Shown here in pieces: positions 28,296 through 60,299 of a DNA stretch of 64,000 nucleotides. A program made the position numbers and the translations under genes. Source of the stretch: Elysia chlorotica (lineage: Eukaryota; Mollusca; Gastropoda; Plakobranchidae); NCBI GenBank assembly GCA_003991915.1, contig RQTK01000086.1:594704-658703 (forward strand), in the 5' to 3' direction. The notes under the pieces are model-generated. The model saw only the letters and a program-made list of their open reading frames with translations, was not told where the DNA came from and did no database searches. Position 1 is the first letter of the stretch. Every line of letters starts with the position of its first letter.

Positions 28296-29512
28296 TAGGT
28301 CGTTGTGCTATTGTTGCAATAACTACGGAAATTTATGCTCTACGCACACATGTAGGAAAAGTTTGCTTGGTCCTCGAATTGCAAAAACAATAAATACATT
28401 CCCTAGCTAAATATTTATATTAACGATATGGCTAACAGATTTGTAATCTAAGAATCGAAAACTTACATTTTGGTCTATTGAGTGATCAACTCGAAATTCA
28501 AAACGAACAGGACGAAAATAAGATAGCAGGGGCTTTGATTAATTATCATTTTAAAGACAAAAGATTTATAACGATCTGTATAATAATACACCACAACACA
28601 TTACATGTACACATACATACAGAGACGAAACGTGATCATGCAGACAAAACATACATCCACAGTAAAAATAGACACACGCTTATGTGAAGTGATACAAAAA
28701 GCAGCGCCATTATAATCGTTGGATATGCACAAGTGGACTAGAAAGAACAGGATTCGGTAACAGAATTATTGTTGCAGGAATTAATATTATAGGGAAGAAA
28801 AAGTTTCAGAAATTGTTGAAAGAAACGATAAACACAAACACACAAATCCACCCAACGCAACGAATTAAAGATGGGTTTTTCAAAGCCTGTTATCAGATTT
28901 TTTTTATATTTATATCCAGGCTCAATTCGTTTTCCAGCGTTATGAGCATGTTTTGAAACTGTTTTATTTTAACGAAACATCACTCTTTTATAAGGGGAAC
29001 AACAGATCAACATGACTTTGCTCCAAGTTGTTTTTCCTACCGTGCATATTTTGTTTCCCCCCTTTACCACGCTCTAGCCTACTCGTTATTTCAATTGTCA
29101 ATTATGTATTTCTATTTCGTTGGCTATGTTTCTCTATGTTTTTTCTGTTTTTCTTTGTCTATGTTGCGCTCAACTTGAACTGGCATCTGCTTAATGTTGC
29201 CAATTTTCTTGATCACTCACTTTCTGTATATCTTCCTTCCTTCTGTCTTCCTTTCCCCCTCTTTGCTCAAAGACTTGCTCTGTCTGTCTGTCTGCCACTC
29301 TCTGTCTCTATGTCTCCCTGTCTCTCTCTCTCTATCTCTCCCTCTAAATTCCCTCCTTGCCTTGTGTTTTCCTATCCATATTGGCAACAAGAGGAAGGCA
29401 TTTTAAGTGTCTATGCTCAACAAGACACTTAACGTTTCTCTTACCCAGTGAATCCCAGACTGCTCGGCATTGCTAACAACTTCCTGCAATAAATCACGCA
29501 CCAAACCTCCCG

Positions 29513-29783
29513 GTGCTGCACTGGGGGAATCCCCTACTTACTCCCCTCTCAGAGACTGCCCATTTGATATCATTTATCCATTCACAGGGAAATCCCCTAC
29601 TTACTCCCTTCTCAGTGATTGTGCCCCTGTGATATCCTGTATCCCCTCACTGGGGAATCCCCTACTCACTCCCTTCTCAGTGGTTATGCCCCAGTGATAT
29701 CCTTTATCCCTTAACTGGGGGATTCCCCTACTCACTCCCTTCTCAGTGTCCCTGCCCCTGCGATATCTTGTATCCCCTCACTG
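29513..29783. repeat. Minisatellite, 63-66 bp unit, four copies
   Basis: Each unit contains AATCCCCTACTYACTCCC, TTCTCAGTG and TGATATC(A/C)T(T/G)TATCC. The AATCCCC anchors sit near 29528, 29591, 29656 and 29722. Copies differ by a few substitutions. Confidence 0.85.
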
Positions 29784-29865
29784 GTCTCAGTAGTTTCAAG
29801 TTACCAAACTAATTATTTTGTCTTTGTGTAGTTGAGTCGTTACGTTAGCCAGCCTTTAACCCTCA

Positions 29866-30120
29866 GGACGGATGGTGCAGTGGCTCTGAGGTAGAACTAA
29901 AACATTGGTTTCCGACGCAGAAGGTCCGTGGTTCGAACCCTGGCGATTTCGCCCATTACTGATTATTTCGGTGTCAGTTTAATGTGATCGGCTGAGACAG
30001 GATTCATGGTATCGCCGTCCTGTCTTGTGTGTGGCAGCACATACAATTGTCAGACGTCAGTCTTGGGTCACGTCCAGGATATAGTCTATAAAGTGCTGAC
30101 GTTGGATGCTAAACCAACGT
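29866..30120 (+). mobile_element. tRNA-derived SINE, nearly complete
   Basis: Good reference copy for the family. Head GGTGCAGTGGCTCTGAGGTA (A box), B box GGTTCGAACCC at about 29930, then GGTGTCAGTTTAATGTGATC, GTGTGTGGCAGCACATAC, TGTCAGACGTCAGTCTTGGG, and the tail GTGCTGACGTTGGATGCTAA. Confidence 0.9.
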
Positions 30121-30372
30121 AGTCCCGCAGCTTCCTTTATTGTGTACAGATAACTTTTTGTGTGATCCGTAAAGTAAAAAAAAATATAAAAAAATTTGGA
30201 TTTTGAATTAGATCAAAATGAATTTTTTCAACATGATGATGTTGTGGTCGGCGCTAGTGTTATAAAATAATGAAAATATTCAATTTCCGTCTTGCTTACA
30301 TTAGTAAATACACACACACACACACATGTTTATGTTTAAGACACTGCGATTCGACATTATTTACACTGTAGG

Positions 30373-30585
30373 TGTGGACAAGGTGGCTCGGTGGTAGACG
30401 GGGAGCCGCTTTTAATCGGGAAGTTTTGGGTTCGATTCCAACGTGTACCTGGATGGTTGTGTCGGTGTCAGTATAATGAATGTAACCAATTGAAAGTCTC
30501 GGGCGCCCTGCTCTGCCTGCCAGACGTATCAGCAGCATGTGGCTATGTCAGACTTTAGTTACGGGGCTCACCTCCAATAACGCAT
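30373..30585 (+). mobile_element. tRNA-derived SINE, variant head
   Basis: Head AAGGTGGCTCGGTGGTAGAC with B box GGGTTCGATTCC, joined to a diverged version of the family body (GTGTCGGTGTCAGTATAATG). The head differs clearly from the 29866 copy. Confidence 0.75.
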
Positions 30586-31394
30586 ATCCTCTAAAAACCC
30601 GAAAAACCAAGTAACAAAACGTCAACAGCACACCAGTTGTAACACACAATAGGCGAATCAAGTTTGCCTACTGATGGATCGTCAATGCTTTTTAGACCCA
30701 CTAACGATAATTCTGTCCTGAATTTCTAAGTATCACATTTGAATACACTATTGGGCCTCATTAGAATTTGGTTCCGTGACTAAAAGTTCAACTTAGAAAT
30801 GAATAAGCATGTTCCTAAGCCCCGTCAACGGAAATGTTTAGACATGGGTGTAGTTTTTTCCCTCGAAACATCAGAAATTATGCATACATACTGATGACAG
30901 TATACAAATTTAAGATCGATATTTTGCTTCCAAGTGTTCATAATATAAGCAGAGCCTCTACATTCTACTGCTCTGTTATAAGCATCATATTAGTTAGAAA
31001 ATGTTGTGAATATTTGGAGCTCTAGATCCACCAACAGAACGTTGTGATTTGGTGGAATTATGGTTTAGATATGTACATAAAAATATTGTTTGAGATATAT
31101 GTTTACAACGAAGTACACTGACTATAAGAAGCGGAACTTATTTGAAATCACTTGGATATACGGACATATTATTTTAATTGAATAGTTTATGCACGCAGCG
31201 GACATGCACTTATACGTAATGTAGATGGGGTAAATAACATCAATGTGGAATAGTATATTAGAATGAATAAAAAATATAAGAAAAAAGACCGACAAGGTTT
31301 GAATAAATTGAGAGTTTAAGAAGAATAAAAAAATATATATGAATAAAGACCGACCGGATTTAAATAAATTGAGAATTTAAGGATAGATAGATTT

Positions 31395-31460
31395 AAGGCA
31401 GAGAGAGAGAGAAAGAAAGAAAGAGAAAGAAAGAGAGATGGAGAGAGAAAGAGAGAGAGA

Positions 31461-31497
<37 letters not shown>
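31395..31497. repeat. GA-rich microsatellite
   Basis: GAAAGAAAGA and GA runs ending in a pure GA block. Confidence 0.85.
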
Positions 31498-31498
<1 letters not shown>

Positions 31499-31898
31499 AG
31501 TCAGATAGGCCGAATAAAATAAGACGATTATACCGGAACAATGGTGTGAAACACACAACTAAAATACCGATGCATTAGATAAAAGAAATAAAACAAAAGA
31601 AAAAAAACCAACAACAATCAAGACACAAAACAAAACAAAATTATGAAAAACACAGAGAAAAAATGTTGATGCATCTTGGCTATTATGAGACTTTCAGGTT
31701 TGAAAAGAAGAAAAATTGAAGTGATTTTATGCAATTGCTTAAAGGGCGGAGGATGTGTAGAAACAGATGGGAAATAGGTTATTTAGAGATTTTTAAAAAC
31801 CCACAACATATCAGTGCAATTTGGACGAAGTTAATGATGTGTTGATGAAAAGAAGTAAGAGCTTGAAATGGATGTTTGCTTGGTGGCACCCAACACAT

Positions 31899-32078
31899 GT
31901 GATGGCAGTAGTAAGTGCATACACAAAAGAAATAGTGATGGCAGTAGTAAGTACCTACACAAAAGAAACAGTGATGGCAGTAGTAAGTACCTACACAAAA
32001 GAAACAGTGATGGCAGTAGTAAGTACCTACACAAAAGAAACAGTGATGGCAGTAGTAAGTACCTACACAAAAGAAACA
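31899..32078. repeat. Minisatellite, exact 36-bp unit, five copies
   Basis: Copies start at 31899, 31935, 31971, 32007 and 32043. The first carries two substitutions and the others look identical. 36 is a multiple of three, so frames stay open on both strands, which explains the apparent peptides. Each unit contains GTAAGT, a splice-donor-like word. Confidence 0.92.
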
Positions 32079-32119
32079 GTGATGTGGGATCGGGATTACA
32101 ATTATTAGAAACGTCAGTC

Positions 32120-32125
32120 GAGAGT

Positions 32126-32179
<54 letters not shown>

Positions 32180-32325
32180 CAGACAGAGAGAGACAGACAG
32201 AGACAGAGAGAGCGTAGTAGAAAAGAGTGATAGATCTAGAAAGTTAGACAAATACAGATGAAGAGACATACATTGATAAAGAGGGATTATGAAACAGTGA
32301 ATAAAAGACAGAGAGAGAGAGAGAC

Positions 32326-32369
<44 letters not shown>

Positions 32370-32400
32370 GAGTGAGACAGTCAGGCAGTCAGACAGACAT
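32120..32400. repeat. GA/GACA microsatellites
   Basis: GA run at 32128-32160, GACAGA mixture, and a second GA block at about 32335-32370. Confidence 0.85.
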
Positions 32401-32594
32401 ACATACAGAGAAAGGATATTTATCGCTTGGAAAGAATAATTACATCTTCAATGGAAGAGTCAAGGAGGAGAAAAGGAGAGCGTAAGTCATGCATCTCTGG
32501 TATTAAGTGATATAAAATAGAGTTCAATTGAGTGTATTTCTGTTTGCTGTCAAAATATGTGAGAATGTGCAGTCATAATTTTACTCACGAATTT

Positions 32595-32690
32595 TTGCAG
32601 AAACATATAGAAAGAAGAGAGAGAGACAGAGAGAGAGAGAGGCAGAGAGAGAGACAGAGAGAGAGAGGGAGAGAGGAAAGGGAAACGTGA
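32595..32690. repeat. GA/GACA tract
   Basis: Short degenerate purine repeat. Confidence 0.75.
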
Positions 32691-33034
32691 CAGATGATTG
32701 CAAAATTAAGACGGCAAAGCTATGCCATCAAAATCAATCTTCGCTAATTAATTCAGTATAATAATTATTATGTTTCTCTGCATATAGAAGAGTGAAGCTA
32801 ACCATAACTTTAAATACGTCTAAAAATTACAGAGAAACCATTAGTCTTTTTTTGCTTTAACCTTCTGTGCTTTCTCATTTACAAATCTCGGCCTATATCT
32901 TGAGAAAAAATAATATTGTGTAAGAGACCAAAAAAAAGATATGTTATTGTTTATGTTCGACATCTTGACTTCGGTCACGAATAGGGTAGACACCGCATAA
33001 TTCGCGATTTCTTAGCACATTCATACTGCTGAGT

Positions 33035-33480
33035 GTCTGTATAACAGTTTAGATACATTTTTTCTGTACAATGGTCTAGCTCTACTATGTTTTTCTGTAA
33101 ACCAGTCTATATAATAATACCATTTTTTTAAACAGTTTAGATATACCGTGTGTTTCTGTATAGCAGTCTAGATCTAGTATGTGTTTCTGTATAGCAGTCT
33201 AAATCTACTGTTTTTCGGTATAACAATCTGGATATATCATGTTTTTCTCTAGATAATACATTGTTTGTATGTATAGCCGTTTAGAAATATGTTTGTACAG
33301 CAGTTTAGATATACCATGTTTGTCTGTATAACAGTCTAGATATACCATGTTTTTTGGTATAACAGTCCCCAGCGATTACCTCTCTATTATAACATCTGCA
33401 GTGATTGTCTATTGTCTTTCTGTGTAACAGTCTAGATGTAGATCTACCTCGTCTTTCTGTGTAACAGTCCCCCCCATGAT
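33035..33480. repeat. Degenerate minisatellite, about 33-40 bp
   Basis: Words of the type TTTCTGTATARCAGTCTAGA and TATACCATGTTT recur about ten times with indels. This is an old, strongly diverged tandem array. Confidence 0.7.
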
Positions 33481-33550
33481 TTTTCTCTCCGTATGACGGT
33501 CCACCATAAACCTGCACTATTGAAGGTTTGAAGGCTTAATGACTCCAGAG

Positions 33551-33593
33551 CATAGATTTGTATAACTTAAGTTATTTATATCTATGCTCCAGA
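33551..33593. repeat. Nested palindrome
   Basis: GAGCATAGAT is paired with ATCTATGCTC about 22 nt apart. In between lies the perfect 14-nt palindrome ATAACTTAAGTTAT. Confidence 0.7.
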
Positions 33594-34134
33594 GCTAGAG
33601 TCTAGATCTAGTTGGTTCCCACGTGTGAGGACACTATGCCCAGTAACTGACGCATCTGTCATTATAGAACCAGCACATGTTGGCGGACCATCCCTTTGCA
33701 TATCAGTGACTAGGTGCCCTACTTTGACAGCTATTCCCACGATGTTGTGTAAGAGCGGCGGAGATGAAGACAGAGACCACAGTAGGCCGATCGCCAAACA
33801 CGATTCTTACGACATGTGCGATATACATGACAAGAACTTTGACACGTGGCGATAAGTACGACGTTGTGGCAGCTTACAGCTAGGCGCAAGCCTTCTTTGT
33901 CGCATAATCATTAGTATTCATTATTATTGATTTTCGAGTTGCACCTACCACCCATAACCATGCCACTTAAGCAATGGGTTTTCCGATCTCTCATTTTGCT
34001 TAGTAGGTCTAGAGAAGAGCTATGGAGCTATGCTTGGAAACCCGCGCAGATTCCTCTAGCTATGTCTTCGTTTAAACTATGGTAGGGCATGTCTTCTCAA
34101 GACAGATGTGGCGTGAAATAAGGAGAGTGAGGGA

Positions 34135-34135
34135 T

Positions 34136-34180
<45 letters not shown>

Positions 34181-34370
34181 AGGTGGAAGAAAGAGGGTGA
34201 GAGAGGTAGAGAGAAAGAGAGTGAGAGGGTTACAGAGAAAGAGAGTGAGAGAAGAAAGAGAGAGAGAGAAAGACGTGATGAGAAGGAGATAGAGGGGGTA
34301 AACAGAAAGAGAGAGAGAATAAGATAAAGAGAAAGATTAAACGAGAGAGAGAGAGAGAGAGAGAGTAATA
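34135..34370. repeat. GA-rich microsatellite
   Basis: Several pure GA runs in a purine-rich background. Confidence 0.85.
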
Positions 34371-34393
34371 ATGATAAAGAAAGATTTGTTATA

Positions 34394-34640
34394 GTTGAGT
34401 TAGTTTAACGTCCACCGTCAGCACTATTTAAGCTATATTGTGGACCGGCTCCAAGACGGACGTCCGACAATTTATATGCTGCGACATACGAGACAGGGCG
34501 GGGATACCATGACTTCTGTCTCAGCCGATCACATTAAATTAACACGGATCCAACCCGTAGGGGGCGAAATCTCTGGGGCTCGAACCACGGACCTCCGGCG
34601 TCGGAATCTGGTGTTCTACCACAGGGCTGCCATGCCTCCC
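34394..34640 (-). mobile_element. tRNA-derived SINE, nearly complete
   Basis: Full family layout on the - strand. At left the tail GTTGAGTTAGTTTAACGTCC, then CAGCACTATTTAAGC, ACAATTTATATGCTGCGACA, CACGGATCCAACC. At right the head with B box GGCTCGAACCACGG (reverse complement) and A box GGTGTTCTACCACAGGGC. Confidence 0.88.
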
Positions 34641-34705
34641 CAAAAAGAAAGGGAGAGAAAGAAAAACAGAGACAGGGAGAGAAAGAAACAGAAAAAGAGA
34701 GAGAA

Positions 34706-34744
<39 letters not shown>

Positions 34745-34926
34745 GAGGGTGGAGACGCAGAGAGAGAGAGAGAGTTGAGACGCAGAGAGAGACAGAGAGA
34801 GACACAAAGAGAGAGAGAGAGGGTGGAGAAGCAGAGAGAGACAGAGAGAGACAAAGAGAGAGAGAGAAACCTAGAGAAAGTGAATAGTAGAGAGATATAG
34901 ATAAAAAGATATGTATATAGAGAGAA

Positions 34927-34968
<42 letters not shown>

Positions 34969-34980
34969 AGAGAGAAGGGA
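34641..34980. repeat. GA-rich compound repeat
   Basis: GAGAGA with GACGCAGAGA and GGGTGGAGAAGCAGAG variants directly after the SINE head. The longest pure GA runs are at about 34705-34740 and 34935-34965. Confidence 0.85.
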
Positions 34981-35229
34981 GGTGATTGTTAAGTGCCGTA
35001 TTGTCCAGTAACCCTGCTGGATCAATGTAGTGGTCATTCCATAATTACTTGACCAACAGAGTTGTCGTCCCGTGTTTTTGACCAGCTGTGTCTAGGTTTG
35101 TGGTGTAAGGGTTTTATATAAACCTGATTGTGGTGGTTGTGATTGTTATACTTATTGAAGTGCTAGGTCATCGATTTTGGGAATGGGGATTTCAACTATT
35201 TTTTTAATTGAAACTTACCATAAAATAAC

Positions 35230-35600
35230 AATGAGGAGAAAAATTATAAAATGGAAAATAGAACACAGAAAAACAGGAGGCGAGAAAGAGAGGAGATAAA
35301 AAAAAAGAAAGGTCGAAAGAGAGAGGGGCAAAAAGAATAGTTACAGAGTAAGAGAGGGAGAGAAAAAGAGACAGGCAGAAAGAGTAAGAAAAACAGATAG
35401 AAACGGAGAAATAAAGAAAGAAAGACATAGAAAAATAATGAGAAAGAAAGTGAGAGAAAGTGAGAGTCAAGAGAGAGATGACAGACAGACAGAAAAATTG
35501 AGACACAGAAGGATAGCAAATAGATAGATATAGAAAGAGACAGAGAAAAGCGAAATAGAGAAAGAGTGTGATATAAGAAAGAGAGACAGAATGACCAAAG
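35230..35600. repeat. Degenerate purine-rich tract
   Basis: Imperfect GAAAGAGA sequence. It leaves long open - strand frames that read as Phe/Ser/Leu and are not genes. Confidence 0.7.
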
Positions 35601-35760
35601 GTCAACAGAATTTCGAAGTCTGAAAGGAAGCAAAACACTTTCACTTTGAAAATCGCCGTCAAACCAGCAAGCAATCATACTAAGTGTGTTCTTTGAACAC
35701 GTCATTAGTGTAAGAAACTTTTGACACATACACATTGTATGCACCGTGTTGGTTGCCCTG

Positions 35761-35813
35761 TATCTATCTATCTATCTATCTATATATCTATCTATCTATC
35801 TATCTATCTCTGC

Positions 35814-35867
<54 letters not shown>

Positions 35868-35872
35868 GCCTA
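35761..35872. repeat. TATC then CT microsatellite
   Basis: About 12 TATC units followed by interrupted CT. Confidence 0.9.
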
Positions 35873-36120
35873 TCTCCCCTATACTTTCCATAAAGCCGAA
35901 GTGCTTATTATATCTTGTATCTATTACAACATGTGTGCGGGGTGATAGGAAAACGTTAAGGTTTAATTTCTCCTTTGGTGATATATAGTAAAACTAAAAG
36001 TATTATCCAATAAAAAAAAGATCCTATATGGCGACGGGTCACAAGATTTAAAAAGTCTGAATTTGCAATTTGCATTTGTCGCTAGAAATTGTGAAATAAG
36101 CAAGCCAGTTACGGGTTGGG

Positions 36121-36350
36121 TTGAGTTGAGTTGGTTTAACGCCAACATCAGCACTATAATATTGTGTAGGGGGCCCAAGACTGACGTCGGACAATTTTAT
36201 GTGCTACACACGAGGCAGGGCGGGATACCATGACTCCTGTCTCAGCTAGTCACATTAAACTAACACCAACCCAACCAGTAGGGAGCGCAATCGGCAGGGC
36301 TCGAACCTGCACCTCCACGCCGATGTTCTACCCCATGGCCACCGCGCCCC
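36121..36350 (-). mobile_element. tRNA-derived SINE, nearly complete
   Basis: TTGAGTTGGTTTAACGCCAA tail, ACAATTTTATGTGCTACACA body, CCAACCCAACCAGTAGGG, and a head with GGCTCGAACCTGC and GATGTTCTACCCC on the right. Confidence 0.88.
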
Positions 36351-36827
36351 ACACCAGTTGCGGGTACCTCATGGGCTAGTAATAATTATTAAGCACTTAA
36401 TTTCTCATTTGCAGGTATCGGAGGCATATGTCTCTGTAAACCTAAGAGAGAAAAGTCGCAGCTTGTGAGGGAATCCTTCACGCAAAGGCCGTCTGTGTAT
36501 GTCGTGGAAGTCGAGATGAAGATGCAGAATCAGGTAGAGTAGCCCCCCTTTACGATCAGCATTAACCGAATTCTGTTTGTTTTGTTGCCTAACTTCCACC
36601 GTCAGCCCTTTATAGGGTATAAGCTGGGGTACCCGTTCATACGAACAGGTTGAATACCGTGTAATTGTCTGTAAGCTGATTCTTTTTGAAAGGGGGAACT
36701 TTTAGACCCCTTGCCATCAGTTAATATTATTTTTTGCTTCCTTATTTTTTATTAAATGAAATTATCTTTTCTCTTCTTTTTTTATTTCCTTCATCTCTTT
36801 TTTTTTTTACTTCTTCTCTCTCTCTCT

Positions 36828-37418
36828 CCAATACGGCGACTGGTCCCAAGACTTACTTCTGACAATTTCATGTGCTGCCACGCATTTGACAAGGTGTGGA
36901 TACCATGAATCCTGTCTCAGCCGGTCACATTATACTGACACCGACCCAAACAGTTACAGGGGACTAAAATCGTAAAGGAAAAAAAAACAAAAACTGCCGT
37001 TTTTGGGACGTGAACCCCGCACCTCCTGATCTGAAGACCAATACTCTACCACATGAGCTAATTCGGCTTCCGTGCAAGTGCAGTGCAACTCGGTGTATTG
37101 ACAAAATGAATGTGTTGAATTTGATATTAGGTCTAGAATCTAGATCAATAAAACCCTTTTCTAGATCTAGATAGATTGCTGAAGTCCAGCGGTAGAGGCA
37201 GTGCATGGAACTGACTCGGTTGTCTATGGCGCTTTGACTAACCAAGCCTAGATCTAGTTATTATAAAAGACGATCCGGAAATCTAAAGGCGAACTTTTTT
37301 TTTTAATTATAATACATTCATGAAAAAATAAATCAATAAAAAAGGACCAGGTAAACAAAGTATTTAGCTTCTGTGAAAATTTCATAATTATAGGTTGGGC
37401 CGTATTCGAGCCTTTTGA
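36828..37418 (-). mobile_element. Composite repeat block, copy 1 (SINE plus flank)
   Basis: Begins with a SINE body and a third kind of tRNA-like head (36990-37075, with an acceptable A box and GGGGTTCACGTCCC on the - strand). It continues for about 340 bp with TAGATCTAG-rich sequence and the word GATTGCTGAAGTCCAGCGGT. The whole block recurs at 53368-54061, so SINE and flank moved or were duplicated as one unit. Confidence 0.85.
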
Positions 37419-37454
37419 GAAGAACCCCTCGATTCTACTAAAATACATATATAG

Positions 37455-37637
37455 ATATTGTGGACGGGCGCCAATACTGACGTCTGACATTTTACGTGCT
37501 GCCACACACAAGACAAGGCGGGGAGACCTGGACTTCTGTCTCAGGCAGGCGGTCAATTAAAGTGACACCGATCGAACCAGAAGGGGACATAATCAGACAA
37601 ACTTTTGATCTACCTATTGAGGCAGTTTGCTCCCCGA
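37455..37637 (-). mobile_element. SINE fragment
   Basis: ATATTGTGGACGGGCGCCAA, TTTTACGTGCTGCCACACAC and GTGACACCGATCGAACCAG identify the family body. The head is only partly kept at the right. A weaker tRNA-like fragment lies at about 37770-37870. Confidence 0.75.
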
Positions 37638-38164
37638 AAATCAAACACTTTTTGCTATGATTATTTCAACTTCTATGACAATAATAAAACCAAAGCCTCG
37701 AAAGTTATCAGTGAATGTCTTACTATGTCGAAGTTTCCCGAGCAAGAGTAGGTGAGTGAGGAGTTGGTCTCTGAACGTTCATCGTCAAAGCTAGGCTATA
37801 TCGAGGATGGATCGCAAGATCAATCTTTCCGACAGGCCGTCGCTCTACCTTCTCAACTAGCGCGCTCCCCTCACGCTAGAGATTAGCCTACTTCAGCCAC
37901 GGCCGACCCCGGCTCCAGTCGGACTACCACAAGATCATAACATCATTTGCAAGTTCAAGGGGCATCGTCGCCTACTGAGAAAACAATCGACCCGTTTCTG
38001 TTTTATTTGTACTGTTTGTATTAAAATGCCAATCCCAACCAAAACCGAATGCTAACGACATCAGCCGATTTAAAAAATCGGTATATTTTCGATTGCAGTA
38101 TTTCGATCTCCTCAAGTCATGGTTAAGAAAAAACCCTGCATCTTTTTTTTAAATTATTATTCCT

Positions 38165-38184
38165 ATTATTATTATTATTAGGCC

Positions 38185-38267
<83 letters not shown>
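38165..38267. repeat. TTA trinucleotide microsatellite entering a gap
   Basis: ATT/TTA run of about 100 nt with one GGCC interruption, truncated by N. Confidence 0.9.
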
Positions 38268-38820
38268 NNNNNNNNNNNNNNNNNNNNNNNNNNNNNNNNN
38301 NNNNNNNNNNNNNNNNNNNNNNNNNNNNNNNNNNNNNNNNNNNNNNNNNNNNNNNNNNNNNNNNNNNNNNNNNNNNNNNNNNNNNNNNNNNNNNNNNNNN
38401 NNNNNNNNNNNNNNNNNNNNNNNNNNNNNNNNNNNNNNNNNNNNNNNNNNNNNNNNNNNNNNNNNNNNNNNNNNNNNNNNNNNNNNNNNNNNNNNNNNNN
38501 NNNNNNNNNNNNNNNNNNNNNNNNNNNNNNNNNNNNNNNNNNNNNNNNNNNNNNNNNNNNNNNNNNNNNNNNNNNNNNNNNNNNNNNNNNNNNNNNNNNN
38601 NNNNNNNNNNNNNNNNNNNNNNNNNNNNNNNNNNNNNNNNNNNNNNNNNNNNNNNNNNNNNNNNNNNNNNNNNNNNNNNNNNNNNNNNNNNNNNNNNNNN
38701 NNNNNNNNNNNNNNNNNNNNNNNNNNNNNNNNNNNNNNNNNNNNNNNNNNNNNNNNNNNNNNNNNNNNNNNNNNNNNNNNNNNNNNNNNNNNNNNNNNNN
38801 NNNNNNNNNNNNNNNNNNNN
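38268..38820. other. Assembly gap (553 N)
   Basis: N run between a TTA repeat on the left and a GTA repeat on the right. The flanks are different triplet classes, so the gap spans at least one junction. Confidence 0.99.

Positions 38821-38909
<89 letters not shown>
38821..38909. repeat. GTA trinucleotide microsatellite leaving a gap
   Basis: Pure GTA run of about 29 units starting at the gap edge. Confidence 0.9.
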
Positions 38910-39458
38910 CCCTTCGTAAATTACCTGCAATATGAGGTTCTTCTTCAGAAACGCATTATATGAAAATACCATAAGAACCAGTGGCACGTCGTGGTGAATA
39001 TCAGCATTGTTTACCTGGGCTGAATGCGTAGGTTAGACAGTATCCGTAACGTGTGATTTGCATGCAAGCTGTTCTGTAAAAACAAAGCGAGATGATATGC
39101 ATCTATATTAATATGCTTTTCTTGGCCTGATCTTGCATTGCGTTGCATGATAGCGGTGCAGTGCACTCCTCTATGCTGGCGGGATGCGTTTTATGGAATC
39201 TTCGTTATCACAAGTACGTTGGACACCTTCATATGGTGGGAGTGGTCTGTGATACTTGTGGAAAGAACTATTCTTTTTCTTGAATAAAGAACAATTTTTT
39301 AAGGGGCAATATTTTAAACACATATTTTTTAAATAACATATTTGCTTAAGTTTTAAAAAACCTTAAAAACGGCTTAAAATCAGTGCTGATGCGCAAAAGT
39401 GGTGGTAACAGTAGTTGCGTTTGTAGTAATTATTTTGTAGGCGTAGAAGTTATAGTAT

Positions 39459-39466
39459 TATAGTAA

Positions 39467-39544
<78 letters not shown>

Positions 39545-39545
39545 G
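39459..39545. repeat. GTA trinucleotide microsatellite
   Basis: Pure GTA run ending at GTAGGTTAGAAGG, directly beside a tRNA-like repeat. Confidence 0.9.
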
Positions 39546-39662
39546 TTAGAAGGACCAACATTTAAGACAAATAGACAAAGACACATTTTTCGACTGATGG
39601 GAATCGAACCCGCACCTTCTACTCGGCACCCATCGCCTTGCCAAGGCGAAGACCAGTGTGCT
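39546..39662 (-). mobile_element. tRNA-headed repeat fragment (58-59 kb family)
   Basis: Matches the head of the tandem units at 58249-59590: ATCGAACCCGCACCTTCTAC, TCGGCACCCATCGCC and AAGACCAGTGTGCTT. It is cut off by a poly-T tract at about 39662-39680. Confidence 0.85.
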
Positions 39663-39784
39663 TTTTTTTTTTTTTTTTGTTGTTTTTTTTTTGGGAAGGG
39701 GGAGTTTAAAAGAGAAAGAATCAGAAAAAGACAGACAGGGACATAGACGAAGTTAAAAGTTTCTAATACAGAATCTAAATGTCC

Positions 39785-39920
39785 AACTTTAGCAGCAAGG
39801 CGATATCTAAGAGGAGTCCTAAGACAAATGTCTGACAAATGTACGTGTTGCCACGTGTTGCCACAGAGAAATAGTATGGAGCAGCTGGTCACATTATACT
39901 GACACCGACCCAAAAACACC
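39785..39920 (-). mobile_element. SINE body fragment
   Basis: GCGATATCTAAGAGGAGTCC-like start, GTACGTGTTGCCACGTG and TATACTGACACCGACCC. The GTTGCCACGT word is doubled. It lies just upstream of the first coding exon. Confidence 0.6.
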
Positions 39921-40057
39921 TAAAAAGTCACACAGAGGAAACAGGTGTCGCTTTGCCTGGCTGAACTTTTCTACATGTATTTGTTTCTACCCGACCCCAC
40001 CAGTTTGATTTCACGAACAGATTTAGCTGGAGTGGAACAAAGGGACGCAACTCTAGT

Positions 40058-60299
<20,242 letters not shown>

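Noticed and set aside
31831..32108. 95-codon and 79-codon repetitive peptides on both strands
   Set aside because: Consequence of a 36-bp minisatellite whose length is a multiple of three.
33582..33855. 71- and 76-codon open frames on opposite strands in GC-richer sequence
   Set aside because: Not low complexity, but no domain seen and the two strands are equally open, so coding is unsupported.
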